NCBI RefSeq assembly: GCF_019578655.1
Contig: NC_063261.1
Span: 2,294,001 to 2,358,000 of the forward strand
Direction of reading: 5' to 3'
Source: Ricinus communis
Taxonomy: Eukaryota > Streptophyta > Magnoliopsida > Malpighiales > Euphorbiaceae
Length of the DNA stretch: 64,000 nt
This document shows, in pieces, positions 34,090 to 45,211 of the stretch (the stretch's first letter is position 1; every line of letters starts with the position of its first letter). Both the position numbers and the translations under genes were made by a program. Under the pieces are notes generated by a model, which saw only the letters and a program-made list of their open reading frames with translations, made no database searches and had not been told where the DNA came from.

Positions 34090-35555
34090 ATGCCGAGAAA
34101 AATGAGAGCAAAAGATAAAGAAGAAAAGCCAACAACAAATATAAAAGCTGTTCAAAGCCTAAAAAAGGAGATTTTTCCCTCCTCTTCAAAGCCTATCAGA
34201 ACCTGGACTGAGATCATCCAAGAAGAAATAGACAAAAGCAAAGTAGACCCAGCCGAAAAGCAATTCCAAATTCAAGAATGGCTTGCACAGTAAACTCCCG
34301 AGTTTTAAAGATAGTCGAAGAATATTCAAAGAAAAAACCTGTGGCTAAAGTTCAGCCAGAAATTTCTCCAAAGTCATCCTCTTCTTCAAACAAAGGTAAA
34401 AGTATACTCTCTATCCCTGTTTCAAAACCTGAGATAGTAATTTTTCCTCAAAACCTATCTCAAAACTCTCAAAGCATTTCAAAGCCTAACTCACAAGAAA
34501 TAGTTTTGTCTCAAACAAAACTTTTGAAAACCAATGAATACATAGAAAAGCAAAAATTTCAAAGCATTTTAACTATTAAGGAAGGATTTTGTACAGAAAG
34601 CCCCTCAAAATTAGTTTCAAAAGTTTTTCCTCCAGGATGGTACTTTAAACCCTAGAATAAAACAAAACCCCAATCTTATTACCAGTCTATCCTAGAGGTA
34701 ATTGGTTCTACAAAATTCAAATACTTCAAAAAGCATAAAGACCACAAAGACCCAGCTTATTTCACATGCACTATCCAAAGAATCCTTCACCCTTCTGATT
34801 GGGGAATGGATTTACACTCGTCAAGATCTTTTCTAACCTCCCTCCAAAACACCTACCCCTCAAGCCTCAATACAACTTTTAACTATTGGGATTACCAGCA
34901 AGCTTGGTTTAATACCTTTCTCTTACAAAATGAAGGACAAAGCCATTCTTGGCTTTTCTACTTCAACACAAGCACAATCCAGACTTCCAAAATCTCATAT
35001 TGGTTTAAACAATGATGGAATTATTATGGTAACGTTCCAGAAACCATAATACCAGAAGTTCTCCCTTTGTTTAATCTATTCAAAGCTCACTACAAACCCA
35101 ACAAAATAGAAAGACGTTTTTCTCCCTTGCTTTTATTTTGTTCAAACTTCTTCCTCCCATGGGTATGTGTGTGGTATTTCCATTTCAACCAAGTAGCAGA
35201 TGGAGAAATCATCCTTGCCCGAAGGTTCAAAGTTAAATGGTGGGATAAATTCAACCACCAAGAAAAACTATCTCTAAAGGTGGTACAAAGTTTTCTTACA
35301 AAAAATGGCTTCTTGCCAGCTCCCAAAGAACAAACTACCTTCCTGGCACAAAAGTCTTTAATTCTTCTAAAGCTAGCGGCGGCTCAAACATAAGAAGATT
35401 TCCTACAATTAATCAAACAGTTGTTAGAGACTGCCTCTTCAAAAGGAAAATCTAAAGCTTCATCTTCCTCTTCCAGCACCAGCTCAGCAGCAATTGATTT
35501 GGATGGTGATTTGAATGAAGATGACTATTTTTGGATATTTAAGCCCATCAAATGA
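34090..35555 (+). pseudogene. Florendovirus-like ORF2, function unknown (broken)
   Basis: Begins ATG 34090, eight bases after ORF1 ends. The first 68 codons are basic and Lys-rich (ending at 34293); a frameshift passes to frame 34278-34655, rich in Ser, Pro and Lys; further stops separate 34806-35015 (SDWGMDLHSSRSFL, NYWDYQQAWF) from 35067-35393 (RFKVKWWDKF) and the acidic C-terminus ending at 35555. A second ORF of unknown function downstream of RNase H is a known florendovirus feature. No enzymatic motif is visible. Confidence 0.65.
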
Positions 35556-35855
35556 TATCCTTGTAACCCTTGGGTTGAAAACCAGAAATGGCAGTCCAGG
35601 TTAATTTTCTGCAATAGACCAAATACCCAATAATAATAATAATAATAAAGTCTTTTCAAAAAGAGAAAAAAAGACAAAAGACTCTGCACCGTTACTTTTA
35701 AAAAAAAAAGAAACAAAGAAAAAAGAAAATGATGAAGATTCCTTAATAATGAAGCATGGCAGACAATTCCTACTTCTTTTCAGAAAAGAAATGGAGCCCC
35801 TCACTCCATTATCGAAAGCATCCAAAGAAAGAATTATTGAGGCTCAAGGCTGAAG

Positions 35856-35885
35856 ACCTCTATAAATAGAGGAGCTACCAAAGAA
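35856..35885 (+). promoter_or_regulatory. Pararetroviral intergenic promoter, TATA region
   Basis: CCTCTATAAATAGAGG forms a TATA box in a short palindrome, downstream of ORF2 where caulimovirids keep the pregenomic RNA promoter. Two hundred bases upstream is a low-complexity AAT repeat (35629-35646). Confidence 0.6.
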
Positions 35886-36110
35886 GGCAGACTGAAAAAT
35901 CACAAGAAACTCTTGTATTCTTCAAGTCCTACTATAAGAAATATAGTGAGAAGAGAGTGTTAATGAGAAAAAGAGAGAGAAAACCCTTCCTCTTGTATTC
36001 TACTACTCTTATAAGTTATATTTCTTTGTTTAAAGCTTTCATTTTAAAGCTTTCATTTCAAAGTTTGTATATTTATTTATCAATAAGAATTTGTTATTTT
36101 CATTCTACAT

Positions 36111-36245
36111 TGTTGTGCATATTCTATAACAAGTGTATGCTCTGTGCTTGCCTCGTCTGAGGATCCTGCACATCAGAAGCTTGTTAATATCTCCCCTTAT
36201 GCATATTCTATAACAAGTGTATGCTCTGTGCTTGCCTCGTCTTAG
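36111..36245 (+). repeat. Direct repeat at the viral 3' edge
   Basis: 'gcatattctataacaagtgt' followed by 'atgctctgtgcttgcctcgtct' occurs at about 36116 and again at about 36202, with 44 bases between. The second copy abuts LTR homology of the Tat family. It may be a terminal redundancy of the viral intergenic region or a duplication made at integration. Confidence 0.6.
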
Positions 36246-37128
36246 GTTGTCGTTTTGCAAGTCTCAAGAGATGAGGAAGTTGTTGAATCAAAGAGTATAT
36301 GGGAATCTAGTTATGCTTTTTGGGATTTTAAAAAGGTTCTTATCATTCTTCAATGGGTTTCCTAATTTAGGAGCTCTTTTTTCGTGGCTTGCCAAGGGTA
36401 CACTCTACATATATGTTGATGTAGAAAACCTTAAGGAATTCTTGCTCTAATAATTAATCAGTGTTACTCTATGCTAAGCTCTGTCAACCCTAGCTCTAGG
36501 GTGCATTCATCTATTTATAGCAGTAGAGTCAGAAAATCCTAAGAGATACTAATAATTATTTAATTATTTAAAAAATAGACTGTAATTATCCCTCCACTTT
36601 ATCATATAAATATCACATAAAAATGGATTTAATCTTTTATTTTTAAGAAATATTTAAAAATCTCAATAATTATCATAAATACCTTCTAGAAACTTATTTT
36701 TACCAATTTCTAGCATTTTAGGTCGAAAATATACACAAAACGGTGTCAAATTTTGAAAACAGCCAATCAGTACTGTGTAGAGCTAATCGATTCTGAATAG
36801 AGTCAATTTAGGTCTTTGTTAAGCTGATCAGCTCTATGGAGAGGCGATTTGGCTGTGCACAAAGCCGATTGGCTTTAAGAAGCAAAAGTTCATGAAATTT
36901 TGACAATTTAGTCCATGAACTTGTGAAAGTTGCTGTTTTATGCCTCAAACTTTTTTTGTCAATTGGATCCAAATTGATTCTAAAAAAGTAATTTTAAGTC
37001 CAATTATTCATATCCTTCTCTCAGATTCGCCCCTTCACAATCTCCAAGACTCGAGAAAGGCAATAACTTTCATTATCGGGTTTTCCGTAATTCCCTCGAT
37101 ATCTAGATCCGAAAAATGGACGATGACA
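36241..37128 (-). repeat. Tat-family LTR, 5' part (minus orientation)
   Basis: Reverse complement of the Tat LTR start: tgtcatcgtcc at 37128, TATA box (tataaatag) at about 36510-36520 and a ctcttgagact/gacaac block near 36245-36275 matching 59595-59630. Includes a six-unit 20-bp array (36761-36878). The internal edge is followed by a reverse polypurine tract, actgcccccgg (37129-37139). Continues, across the provirus, in copy b at 3346-4335. Confidence 0.65.
36761..36878 (-). repeat. 20-21-bp AGCCGATT minisatellite, six units (LTR)
   Basis: Units start at 36761, 36781, 36801, 36822, 36842 and 36863, each beginning agccaat/agctaat/agtcaat/agctgat/aggcgat/agccgat. The equivalent place in the other LTRs has two (43216-43260 with 41735-41744) or one (59086) unit. 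Confidence 0.75.
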
Positions 37129-37262
37129 ACTGCCCCCGGTTTGTCAAAATTTATAAGCATGCATGCGTTTAAATAAATTAAGACAAATCATAATATCAAG
37201 GACGGTAAAAATGATACCTTGATAAGTTATAGAAGTCACGCCTTGTAAGCTCGAAAAGAAAT

Positions 37263-37475
37263 TTAATTTGATGTGGAGACCACACCCACTTGAGTTTTGA
37301 GGACTTTGCTTGCTTGAGTTTGGGAACCACGCTCGCCGGTTTGGGAACCACGCCTGTCGACTTGGGAACTACGCCTGTTCATATGAGAGGCATGCCTGTT
37401 AATATGGGAGCCGCACCCTTTGATATGAGTACCACACCCATCATTTTGGGGACCATGCCCGCTTACTTTTTCAGA
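37263..37475. repeat. 21-bp minisatellite in Tat 3' non-coding DNA
   Basis: About nine degenerate 21-base units of the type tttgggaaccacgcctgtcg. Being a multiple of three it reads on the minus strand as a 7-residue repeat (GSQTGER, SSQVDRR, ASHMNRR, GSHINRH). A related array lies at 58536-58720 in the downstream copy. Confidence 0.75.
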
Positions 37476-37963
37476 AACTACTCTTTGGCTATTTTCCATT
37501 CAAGAGGTGATTTACCATTTTGAGTCAATTTGGTTATTTTCCATTTCTAGGTATTTTTTTATTAGAAATTCCAGCCTTAGAGTGCAATCTGATTCAATTG
37601 ATGTCCTTTGAAAGCTACATTGGTATTTGACCCTCCTCAAGGACTAAAATGTGATTTTAATGGGTCAGTGACCAAACTTGTAATTTCCTAAAAACTTTTG
37701 CCTCAAGATGCAAATTAGCCTTCCACGTGCCATTTGGGAACTTGCATTGGTGCTCGTTCCATTTAAGGACTAAAATATAATTTCAAATGGTTAGGGGCCT
37801 AAATGACATTTTTGCCCTCTTTAAGGCATATATATATATATCCTCACATCCACTCACAAATCACTTTATCTCATTTTCCCTTTGTTTTCTCTCAAATTCT
37901 CTTTTGCTTTTTCTTGATTTCTCAGCCAATTCTTGATCAAATTTCGTGAAACTAGTTTCAAAA

Positions 37964-40518
37964 TGGTAGCCTCATCTTCTAGATTACCCGAACGTACTCC
38001 GATTGCACCCAACTGGGAGTTCTCACCACTGATTTCTCGCTAGAATGACTTAGGGCTTGTAAAAGAAGAGGAAATTCCTCTCTTGGCAAAATTGAACACT
38101 CATTGAGCATCTTCGGCCGCTAGAGAGGTATTCTTTTCAAATTTAAACTTTGTCTCCTGTCACTTATATACTAGATACACGCGTTATTTACTCAAAACGC
38201 ATGAGAAATTATATAAAAATTGAAGAAAACTAAGTGCCTTAACCTACAAAGCCGATTAGCTATATGTAGAGCCGATTCTCTCTTTGCAGCACCGATTCAG
38301 CTCTGTGTTGAGCCGATCAACTCTGAACAGTCCGAATCAACTGTGCATAGGCAGAAAATGAGGTTTTAGGGTATCTTATAGTAAAAGAAATTAGATTAAT
38401 CCAATACTTACTTGTTTGGAGTCCTTTTTTTATGTGCATTGTGTTTTAATACCTGTGTTTGCATTGTTCCAGAGTGATATTGTATTGATCCAGTTCATCG
38501 GAAACTATTATGGGGGCCGTAAGTGGTTTGACGAGCTCTTGTGCTTTGTCCAAGCTAGGATCGGCGACACCAACTTTAATCGACTTGTGGCTACACTTCC
38601 GTCCGTTACTAGAAGGACGGATCATACATTCGTATACCCGCTGCTTGAGAGGTGGATGGATACTACCCATACCTTTCACATCCCAATTGGTGAGCTGACT
38701 CTTTTGCCATTTTCATTTACTATTATTACGAGGATCAATTTTACCAATACACTTGTACCTTTTGATGATACCATTCACGATCAGTGCTTTGATGTCCGAG
38801 AGTGTTATATCATGGACTTGCTTGGGTTCTTACTGGCATGCAAGAACACCCACTGCATTGCATACTAGAGCATTCCTCTCCATTATAGAGGCTTCATTCC
38901 TGAAAATGCTTGAGAGGTGAATCAGATGGCCCGGACATTCCTGGTGTATCTTTTTAAGACTACCTTGTTCAATGACTCAGAAAATTCACTAAACTTTCAC
39001 TATCTGGTCCCTTTGCGGGATCTAGACGAGGTCTTCTCCTACAATTAGGGGTTATCTGCTCTTGCTTATTTGTACCGCCAAATGGATATTACTATCTATA
39101 GGAGTAAGAGGACATACGGCGTCTGGCACACCATTCACATAAGTTCCACTCTATCTTTTATTTTTGCCCCTTCCCCTTTTATTTGCATCACGACTACTGA
39201 TTTCTATTTTGCAAGTCTGGGCCTTGGAGATCAGCCTTCTAGTGGGTTTACAGCCCATCTGCACATCACGGGGCTTCCTTCGCTTAAGTCACTAGGGCTC
39301 GAGCAGGAGTGTCCCATTAGAGTAGGCTCAAATTCATGTGCACTGTATGTGGATCAACTCCCTAACCTAGGACAAGGTAAATAAAGATTTATTAGTCATA
39401 TTTAAAATTTATGTATAAAGTTACTTACCTTTTCAATTTATAGATCCAAAGCGATTGGCTGGGGGAGCATTATCATTGGGATCCCTACATGCTTTCTATA
39501 GCTGATCTCGAGCATAGGAGGATCATGTTAGCCAGGTGAGAGGATCTATAGATAGGAGCTAGGTCTTAACAAACACCAAGTCCCCTTGTCTTCGTCCCTT
39601 TCTATGTTCTGGACAGCAGACCTTACTAGGGAGGAGCTAGTGACATGCCTAGCGGGATATGATGAGCTTGAGGATCTCACTACAATCCTGGAGGACAGAC
39701 TATACCTTCTTCATTACTCAACTGCTAGGGGTTGTGTTGTTCGATGATGACACCATGGTTCATGTACTTCTTCTGACTTACTTTGAATCTTTTATTTTTC
39801 TTTATTCTGCTTATTTATCCAACCATTTTGTTTGTAGTTCATCCCTCGTGCCCTTATAGCTCCTAAGCTGACCAAGGGGCAATCTCCTCGATGCTCTAGA
39901 CCCTCATATATCTTAAGTTCTTTTGTTGGTGCTGCCTCCGAAGCACCTCCTATAGCCACATCAGACATGATTCCAGGGAGCGTCCTATTCCTCCCTAATC
40001 TGATGGTTTCATACTAGAGTCCTCATGGTGCAATATAGCACTGGCTTGCCATAGAGCACTGCCTCCTGCCGAAATTTACTCCAAGTGCCTGTACACACGT
40101 GAGTAACATTCTCCTTTGTATTTTTCACGTCTTTTCTTTCTAAAAGGTTAGTAACACATAATAGTAATCGCACAGGTTTAGAGAGACCAAGTTGAGCATG
40201 TACACCAATTGGTTAGCGCTGCGAGGAGGCAACTCTTCATCCTCAGCGAAGACTGGCGGGTAAGAGCAAAAAATGTTTTATGAAATATAACATTTATGCA
40301 TGTATAAAACATATTAACTAATCTCCTTTTAGGTTTTCCATAGAGAGACCATGAGAGCTTGCAAGGGTAGGTGGACGGCCGACATCATCGAATTAATGCT
40401 TAGTAGCGCAGGATCGATACTCTGACGCTTTAGCTATCTACCTTATGGACTCAAGGGATGGACATTGATTCAGACGATGGGATGGGAGACTTGGGAGAGA
40501 ACCCCAGCTTTTGATTTT
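37964..40518 (+). pseudogene. Plant mobile domain (PMD) gene with introns, antisense in a Tat fragment (broken)
   Basis: Gene-like: ATG 37964 (MVASSSRLPERTPIAPNWEF), exon 1 ends at 38127 (gag|gtatt), intron 38128-38472 ends ccag, exon 2 38473-39376, then intron 39377-39443 (caag|gtaaat ... ttatag). Exon 2 carries a PMD-like segment FVYPLLERWMDTTHTFHIPIGELTLLPFS (about 38630-38715). Later exon pieces include FWTADLTREELVTCLAGYDELEDL (39600-39690) and end at tga 40516-40518 after MDIDSDDGMGDLGENPSF. Stops at 38041, 38092, about 38865 and others show decay. A second copy is on the minus strand at 55495-58059. PMD proteins occur both as host genes (MAIN/MAIL type) and in transposons; biochemical role here unknown. 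Confidence 0.65.
38249..38351 (+). repeat. 20-21-bp AGCCGATT minisatellite, five units (PMD intron 1)
   Basis: Units at about 38249, 38269, 38290, 38310 and 38330 (agccgattagctatatgtag, agccgattctctc..., accgattcagctc..., agccgatcaactc..., tccgaatcaactg...). The second PMD copy also has units in its intron 1 (57704-57780). Confidence 0.75.
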
Positions 40519-40865
40519 TCTGTCATTGTTTGTATTTTTCTTTTTACTATTTTTTTCTTTTGTAAACTCGACTTTTGATATATAAAATTTCCCACTTTTG
40601 GTGTTTAAATCCTCCTTTTTTTGCTATATATTGCACATTTTGGACTTACACCAAACTAGGGCCTGAAAAACCCTCAAAAGGTCGAAAAACGGCCTGATGA
40701 CATCAAACAGCTGATTGGCTGTGCGCACATATGATCGGTTGTATGATTAGCCCATTTAGCTCTACAGTTCTAGAGTTCAAATAAAACACTAATTTGAGGC
40801 CTATAAATACACATGGACCCTCACACTTCCTCCTACATAATTTTCATCTTCAAAAGTTGAAAAAC
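40519..40865 (+). other. Spacer between PMD and DUF7745-like genes
   Basis: T-rich after the PMD stop, then two or three AGCTGATTGGCT-type units (40708-40770) and a tataaatac TATA-like motif at about 40802 that could serve the next ORF. Confidence 0.5.
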
Positions 40866-41487
40866 ATGTCTCGAAAAGGTGTCGAAAGCCTATAAACCCT
40901 TTTCAAAATCCTAACTGGTGATGATTGGATCAAACTTGAGAAATTTCATCTTTCGTCCTTTAAAGCCATGCAACACACCGAGCTTGATCATGGGTTTTTC
41001 ATTATGTAGTCAACTTTTGGTGTCAAAGAGACCATGTCTTTAGATTCAATGGGAAAGAGTTATGCCCCATAAATGAAGAGATCTACACCATCCTTAGAGG
41101 CCCTATGGATTCCTCTTATTTGATTGCTTTGCTAAGGCTTGATGATCCTTTTCCTAGTAAACTAGGAGAACTATTTGACTTGCCCCAAGCTGAAGTACTA
41201 TTCTACTATGTTGGTAAGCATATTACCGTTACTTCTTTAATCTCTTGTTGTGAGAAGAAAGAAAAAGGACCACCTGCTTAGACTCAGATGCGGGGCTTTT
41301 GCCTTTATGTCCAATTTATGTTGATTTCTCCTGAGAAAGGTGGAGATATTAAGATTGCTAGCATCATTGATCAAGTAGAGTATGGAGCATATCCTATACC
41401 CATTATTTTGGCTAAAACCATCATTGGGTTAGACTTGTATAAAACTCATCAACGGTTTAGAAGCAGCCTCATTCTCTTACAGGTATA
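40866..41487 (+). pseudogene. DUF7745-like TE-associated ORF (broken)
   Basis: ATG 40866 (MSRKGVES) then frame breaks; landmarks DDWIKLEKFHLSSFKAMQHTEL, an RFNGKELCP-like segment (41035-41070), and 41288-41487: LYVQFMLISPEKGGDIKIASIIDQ...YPIPIILAKTIIGLDLYKTHQ. The 'x-PxPxxLAETxxxLD' end resembles the widespread plant transposon-associated family now called DUF7745. It ends at ttacag|gtata, a possible splice donor, five bases before the full Tat LTR. Family assignment is from remembered resemblance. Confidence 0.5.
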
Positions 41488-41491
41488 CAGC

Positions 41492-44400
41492 TGTCAACAC
41501 TCTTTTTTTAGATCTAGATATTGAAGGAAAAGCGGAAATCGTATGATGAAAGTTAATGCCTTGTTGGGTCTTAAAAAGTGAGGGACAAGCAAATTTGAGG
41601 CTAAGGTGAGGTTAATCCAATTGGAATTATCTTTTTGGAATCAATTTGGACCTAATTGTTAGAAAAATTAAGTTTGAGGGTCAAAATAATTTTTAAAAAA
41701 ATCAGGGACTACATTGCAAATTTTTCAGCTTTCTCTACAGAGCCTGATGTGTGCTACTCGTGTTAGCTACAATCTAAGGCAGTGTACCTATCGATGCAGT
41801 CTAGCACTAATGGCGAGTATCAAGGTCGTATTCCTCGGGAAAGCGAAAGCCCAGAGTTACTCCTTTATTCTTTGTTATATTAACCTAAAATGGATGATGA
41901 ATAAATTCTAAACTAACTATTAACTACGAGCTAAGTTCTAAGGGAGATGTAGGAGTAATTGATAAGTGAAATAATCAAGACAAGAAGACAAACCCAAAGG
42001 GAATCTAAACTAGTTGGCAATCAAACAAAAGATAAAGGATCGGTGAGTCTAATTATGCTACCCGTGGACGAATTCTTAACCGAATTCGGTTTCTCTCTCG
42101 AGATAACCAAATTCCTAAACCTAATAACCTAAAGTTGGAATCTCTTCCTAACGATTGATTCTTAAATTAGCATTAAGCTTTAAACCGCCTCTATTAAGCT
42201 TTGTTAATTCTTAATCCGGCTAGTTAATTATCCTTATCTCTAAGCGATTATTAACCAGTTCTTGCTATTCAAAATTCCAATTGCCAAACGGATTTCTCAA
42301 TCTCATAAAGCAATCTAAACATCACAATTCACAACGTCTCATGAATAATGCATAATCTTATTAATACTGAAAACAAGAAGAATACAAAACTAACTCAAAC
42401 AATCCAATAATATAATATCAAGCCAACATAGTAAAGAAATCCCAATGGATTTAATCAATCTAGCTAATCATGTTCATTCTCAAATATACAAGAATTCAAT
42501 TACAACAATAAGCAAAGGTAGAGAAAACCCGATTATACCCTTGGATGAGAGTAAACAGCCCCAAATCCTTTTGCTCCAATTGAATCGATTCTTGTTCCTC
42601 TTGCTCGATTTGAAAATCAATCAACTAACCTTGCCCAATCTTCGATCCTTCAAGGAAATCTGATTGAAACCTTGATCCAAGTCTGCTTTTCCCTTGGTTT
42701 CAGCTCAGAAAACCCTTAGGGAGAGAAAAATTAGGGTTTTGGGACGTTCTAACCCTAGCCTCCTCTCTTTCTCTTTTCGTTCTTTTAATTAATACCCCCT
42801 GTCACCTCCAACACGGCCGTGTTCCTGGGGGTGTTCTCAACACGGGATGGTGTTCCTGGCCGTGTTCCTCTTTGTGGCCGTGCTCCCTAAAATCTATTTC
42901 TTCTTTGATGTCCAACACGGCCGTGTTTGTCCCCGTGTTGGTAACACGACCCATGTTTGTGAACGTGTTGAGAACACGACCAGTGTTGAGATCAACACGG
43001 CCATGTTCAGCTTCCTCATGCTCGTACTTAGCTCGTTTCGACAGCTTTGACGTCCAATTATGCTCCAATTCTTTCCTTTTTCATCCTTTGTCCTCTTTTG
43101 GACCTAATGCACACAAACATATGTATAAGGTGAGTGTTGAGACCAATTCACATCCAAATGTCCATAAAATCAATCTTAAAAACCCCATTTAGATGTGTGT
43201 ATTTTACGAACATCAGAGCCCATCAACTCTTCATAGAACCGATTGAGATTTTGACACTACGACATTATTTTTTTGAACTTCTTACGTCTAGATGTAGATT
43301 CTAGAAGGTTTCCTTGATGAAAATCATTGTTTTATCAATAATTATTTAAATTCTAAGAAATAAAATGAAATATTTATCGATATTTTATAAAATTTATCGC
43401 TTTCTCTAAGATTTTCTTTGAAACCTCACCTTTATAAATAGAAAGAAGTGTTTAGAATTTCAAGGAGGAACCAAGAACTAAAAATTGACTGTAAGTGAAA
43501 TCAAGAGAAGAAATATCGAAAGAGAACAAATAGAGAGAAAATAAAAAAGAATAGAAAAAAGTACTGTCGGTCATAGCCATCATTTGAGAATCCAAGTCAC
43601 TAAAGAAAGAACTATTTTAGGAAATAAGTGACTAAAGAAAGAGCATTTTTGGAAACTATTTTTCAATTGACGGAAGGTTTCTCTAAGTTTAGATCCAACA
43701 CTGAATTTCTTCTCGGTTTTCGATTCAATTATTTCCTCATTGCCTGAGACTCACAGATCCAACATTCGCGATGACAGTCAGAAGGTTCCTTCCACCATAC
43801 ATGCACATTCATCATAAAAATCGGTTCTTTATTTCTTTCTTTCATTTTTGTATACTATTTGTTCTTAGAAATATGATTAGGATTTTGATCTATAATATTA
43901 GATTAATTTTTTAATATGCATGATTAATAGGATTTCGAATCTAATAATAAGAACTTAGGGTTTTTTTTTAGATATGATGTTTTGCCAATTAGAATTTTAG
44001 ATTTAATTAGAAACATGTTATAGGATCAATGTTTAGATCCATTTATCATTGTGATTAAGTAATTGAACCTGTAAAAGCCTTTGTTTTGATTGCCTTTTAT
44101 TAGTTTGTAATATTTAGGATTTCTTTTAGTAATTTAGGGTTTTGATGGTTTAAATGGCTTATGTTTCTTTTATTTTGATTTTTTTAATCTATTTTCTCTC
44201 ATTTTAAATGATTTTTAATGTCTGTGCATGTGAAAAAACCGGCTTTAGAAATGCAAAATTGTGTTGAGGATTGAAGGAAAATCGATGAAAATTTGCCTAA
44301 GGGCCCTAGAGTCAATTAGCTCTTCACATAGAGTAGATCGATTGTTCGTGCCAGACTCCCATTTTTTGTATTTTTAGCAATTTTTTTGATGTACTCTTAG

Positions 44401-45211
44401 TTGTTGTATAGGTTTAGGTCTTTTACTTTTCGCAATTGTAGTTTTAGGCGGGTTGTAATAATTAGGTTTTACTTTATGCTTTATTTTATTTATATTTTTT
44501 ATTTTATTATATGTTAATCAAATATATGATTAAGTGATTGATCAATTAAAATGGGCCACATAGACTTAGGACTAAAAATTGTTCCAACGTGAATCTGGTA
44601 GTCTAGTAGGCTAATCAACCTTAACTGGACCTAATACCCTAAAATCCAAGTAAACTAGCGGGCTTTGACATGTTTAATTAGGGTTTGAACTTAGTTAGGA
44701 TTAAGATCACAAATAATGGGCCTTCTTATAACTAGTAGTTCATTAGGTTTAAAAAGCTGGAATTCAAGAACATAATTGGTAATTGGGCTAGACTAGGTGG
44801 GCCTTATACATAATTGACTAGTAAGCTAAATTAACAAACCTAAATACAGGTTGGGCTAGAATAAAATAGGCTAGACTTAAATGTATTATGTATGTTGTTT
44901 TGGCATGCCTGTGTATGAATTTCTTGCATTTATATGGAGTAATTTGTTAAATAATAAAATTAAAGACTAATATACACAAATAAGGAAGTTGGCTTCCGAA
45001 TCCATCTTTGGATTTTGTGGCGTAAGCTTCCTTATGGAATCTAAGAAACACCACTCATTAGTAAAAGTGTCCCGATGATTACTCGGGTGGGGACTCCCAT
45101 CTCTACGCTAGTCTTAGTGACTAGTTAGCATGTTCTCAATTAGGTTGAAAAGTCTTACACCGCCATACTCACTAAAGACACTTGGGTGCGCGCCTGAAAC
45201 CACTACCCACA
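41492..45211 (+). repeat. Tat 5' LTR
   Basis: Starts tgtcaacac, TATA box tataaatag at about 43433, ends near cactacccaca. Interrupted by the solo LTR 41745-43215. Contains AGCCGATT-type units next to the insertion and at 44309-44352. Homologous along its length to 58832-61003. Confidence 0.75.
41745..43215 (-). mobile_element. Solo LTR of the E1/E2 family with target duplication
   Basis: 1471 bases, tgatgtgtgctactcg...gaacatca, flanked by gagcc (41740-41744 and 43216-43220). Sequence matches 20262-21733 in the non-palindromic part and the E1 LTRs (6412-7765) near its right end. Palindrome cluster 42805-43020. Formed by LTR-LTR recombination of an E1/E2-type element. Confidence 0.9.

Larger units (their letters stand above)
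4336..36240 (+). mobile_element. Endogenous florendovirus-like pararetrovirus in four blocks
   Basis: Blocks at 4336-6411, 12110-12651, 21734-23301 and 32856-36240, all on the plus strand, follow in the order of a caulimovirid genome: movement protein, coat region, zinc-knuckle region, aspartic protease, reverse transcriptase, RNase H, then a separate second ORF and an intergenic promoter. One long ORF1 polyprotein followed by an ORF2 of unknown function is the layout known for florendoviruses. The combined viral sequence is about 7.4 kb, close to one genome length. Every block carries stops or frameshifts, so this is a dead fossil copy. There is no integrase, LTR or viral target duplication. 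Confidence 0.75.

Noticed and set aside
42847..43192. ORFs in the solo LTR palindrome cluster, both strands
   Set aside because: Translation of repeated cacggccgtg half-sites; no protein similarity and not conserved among LTR copies.
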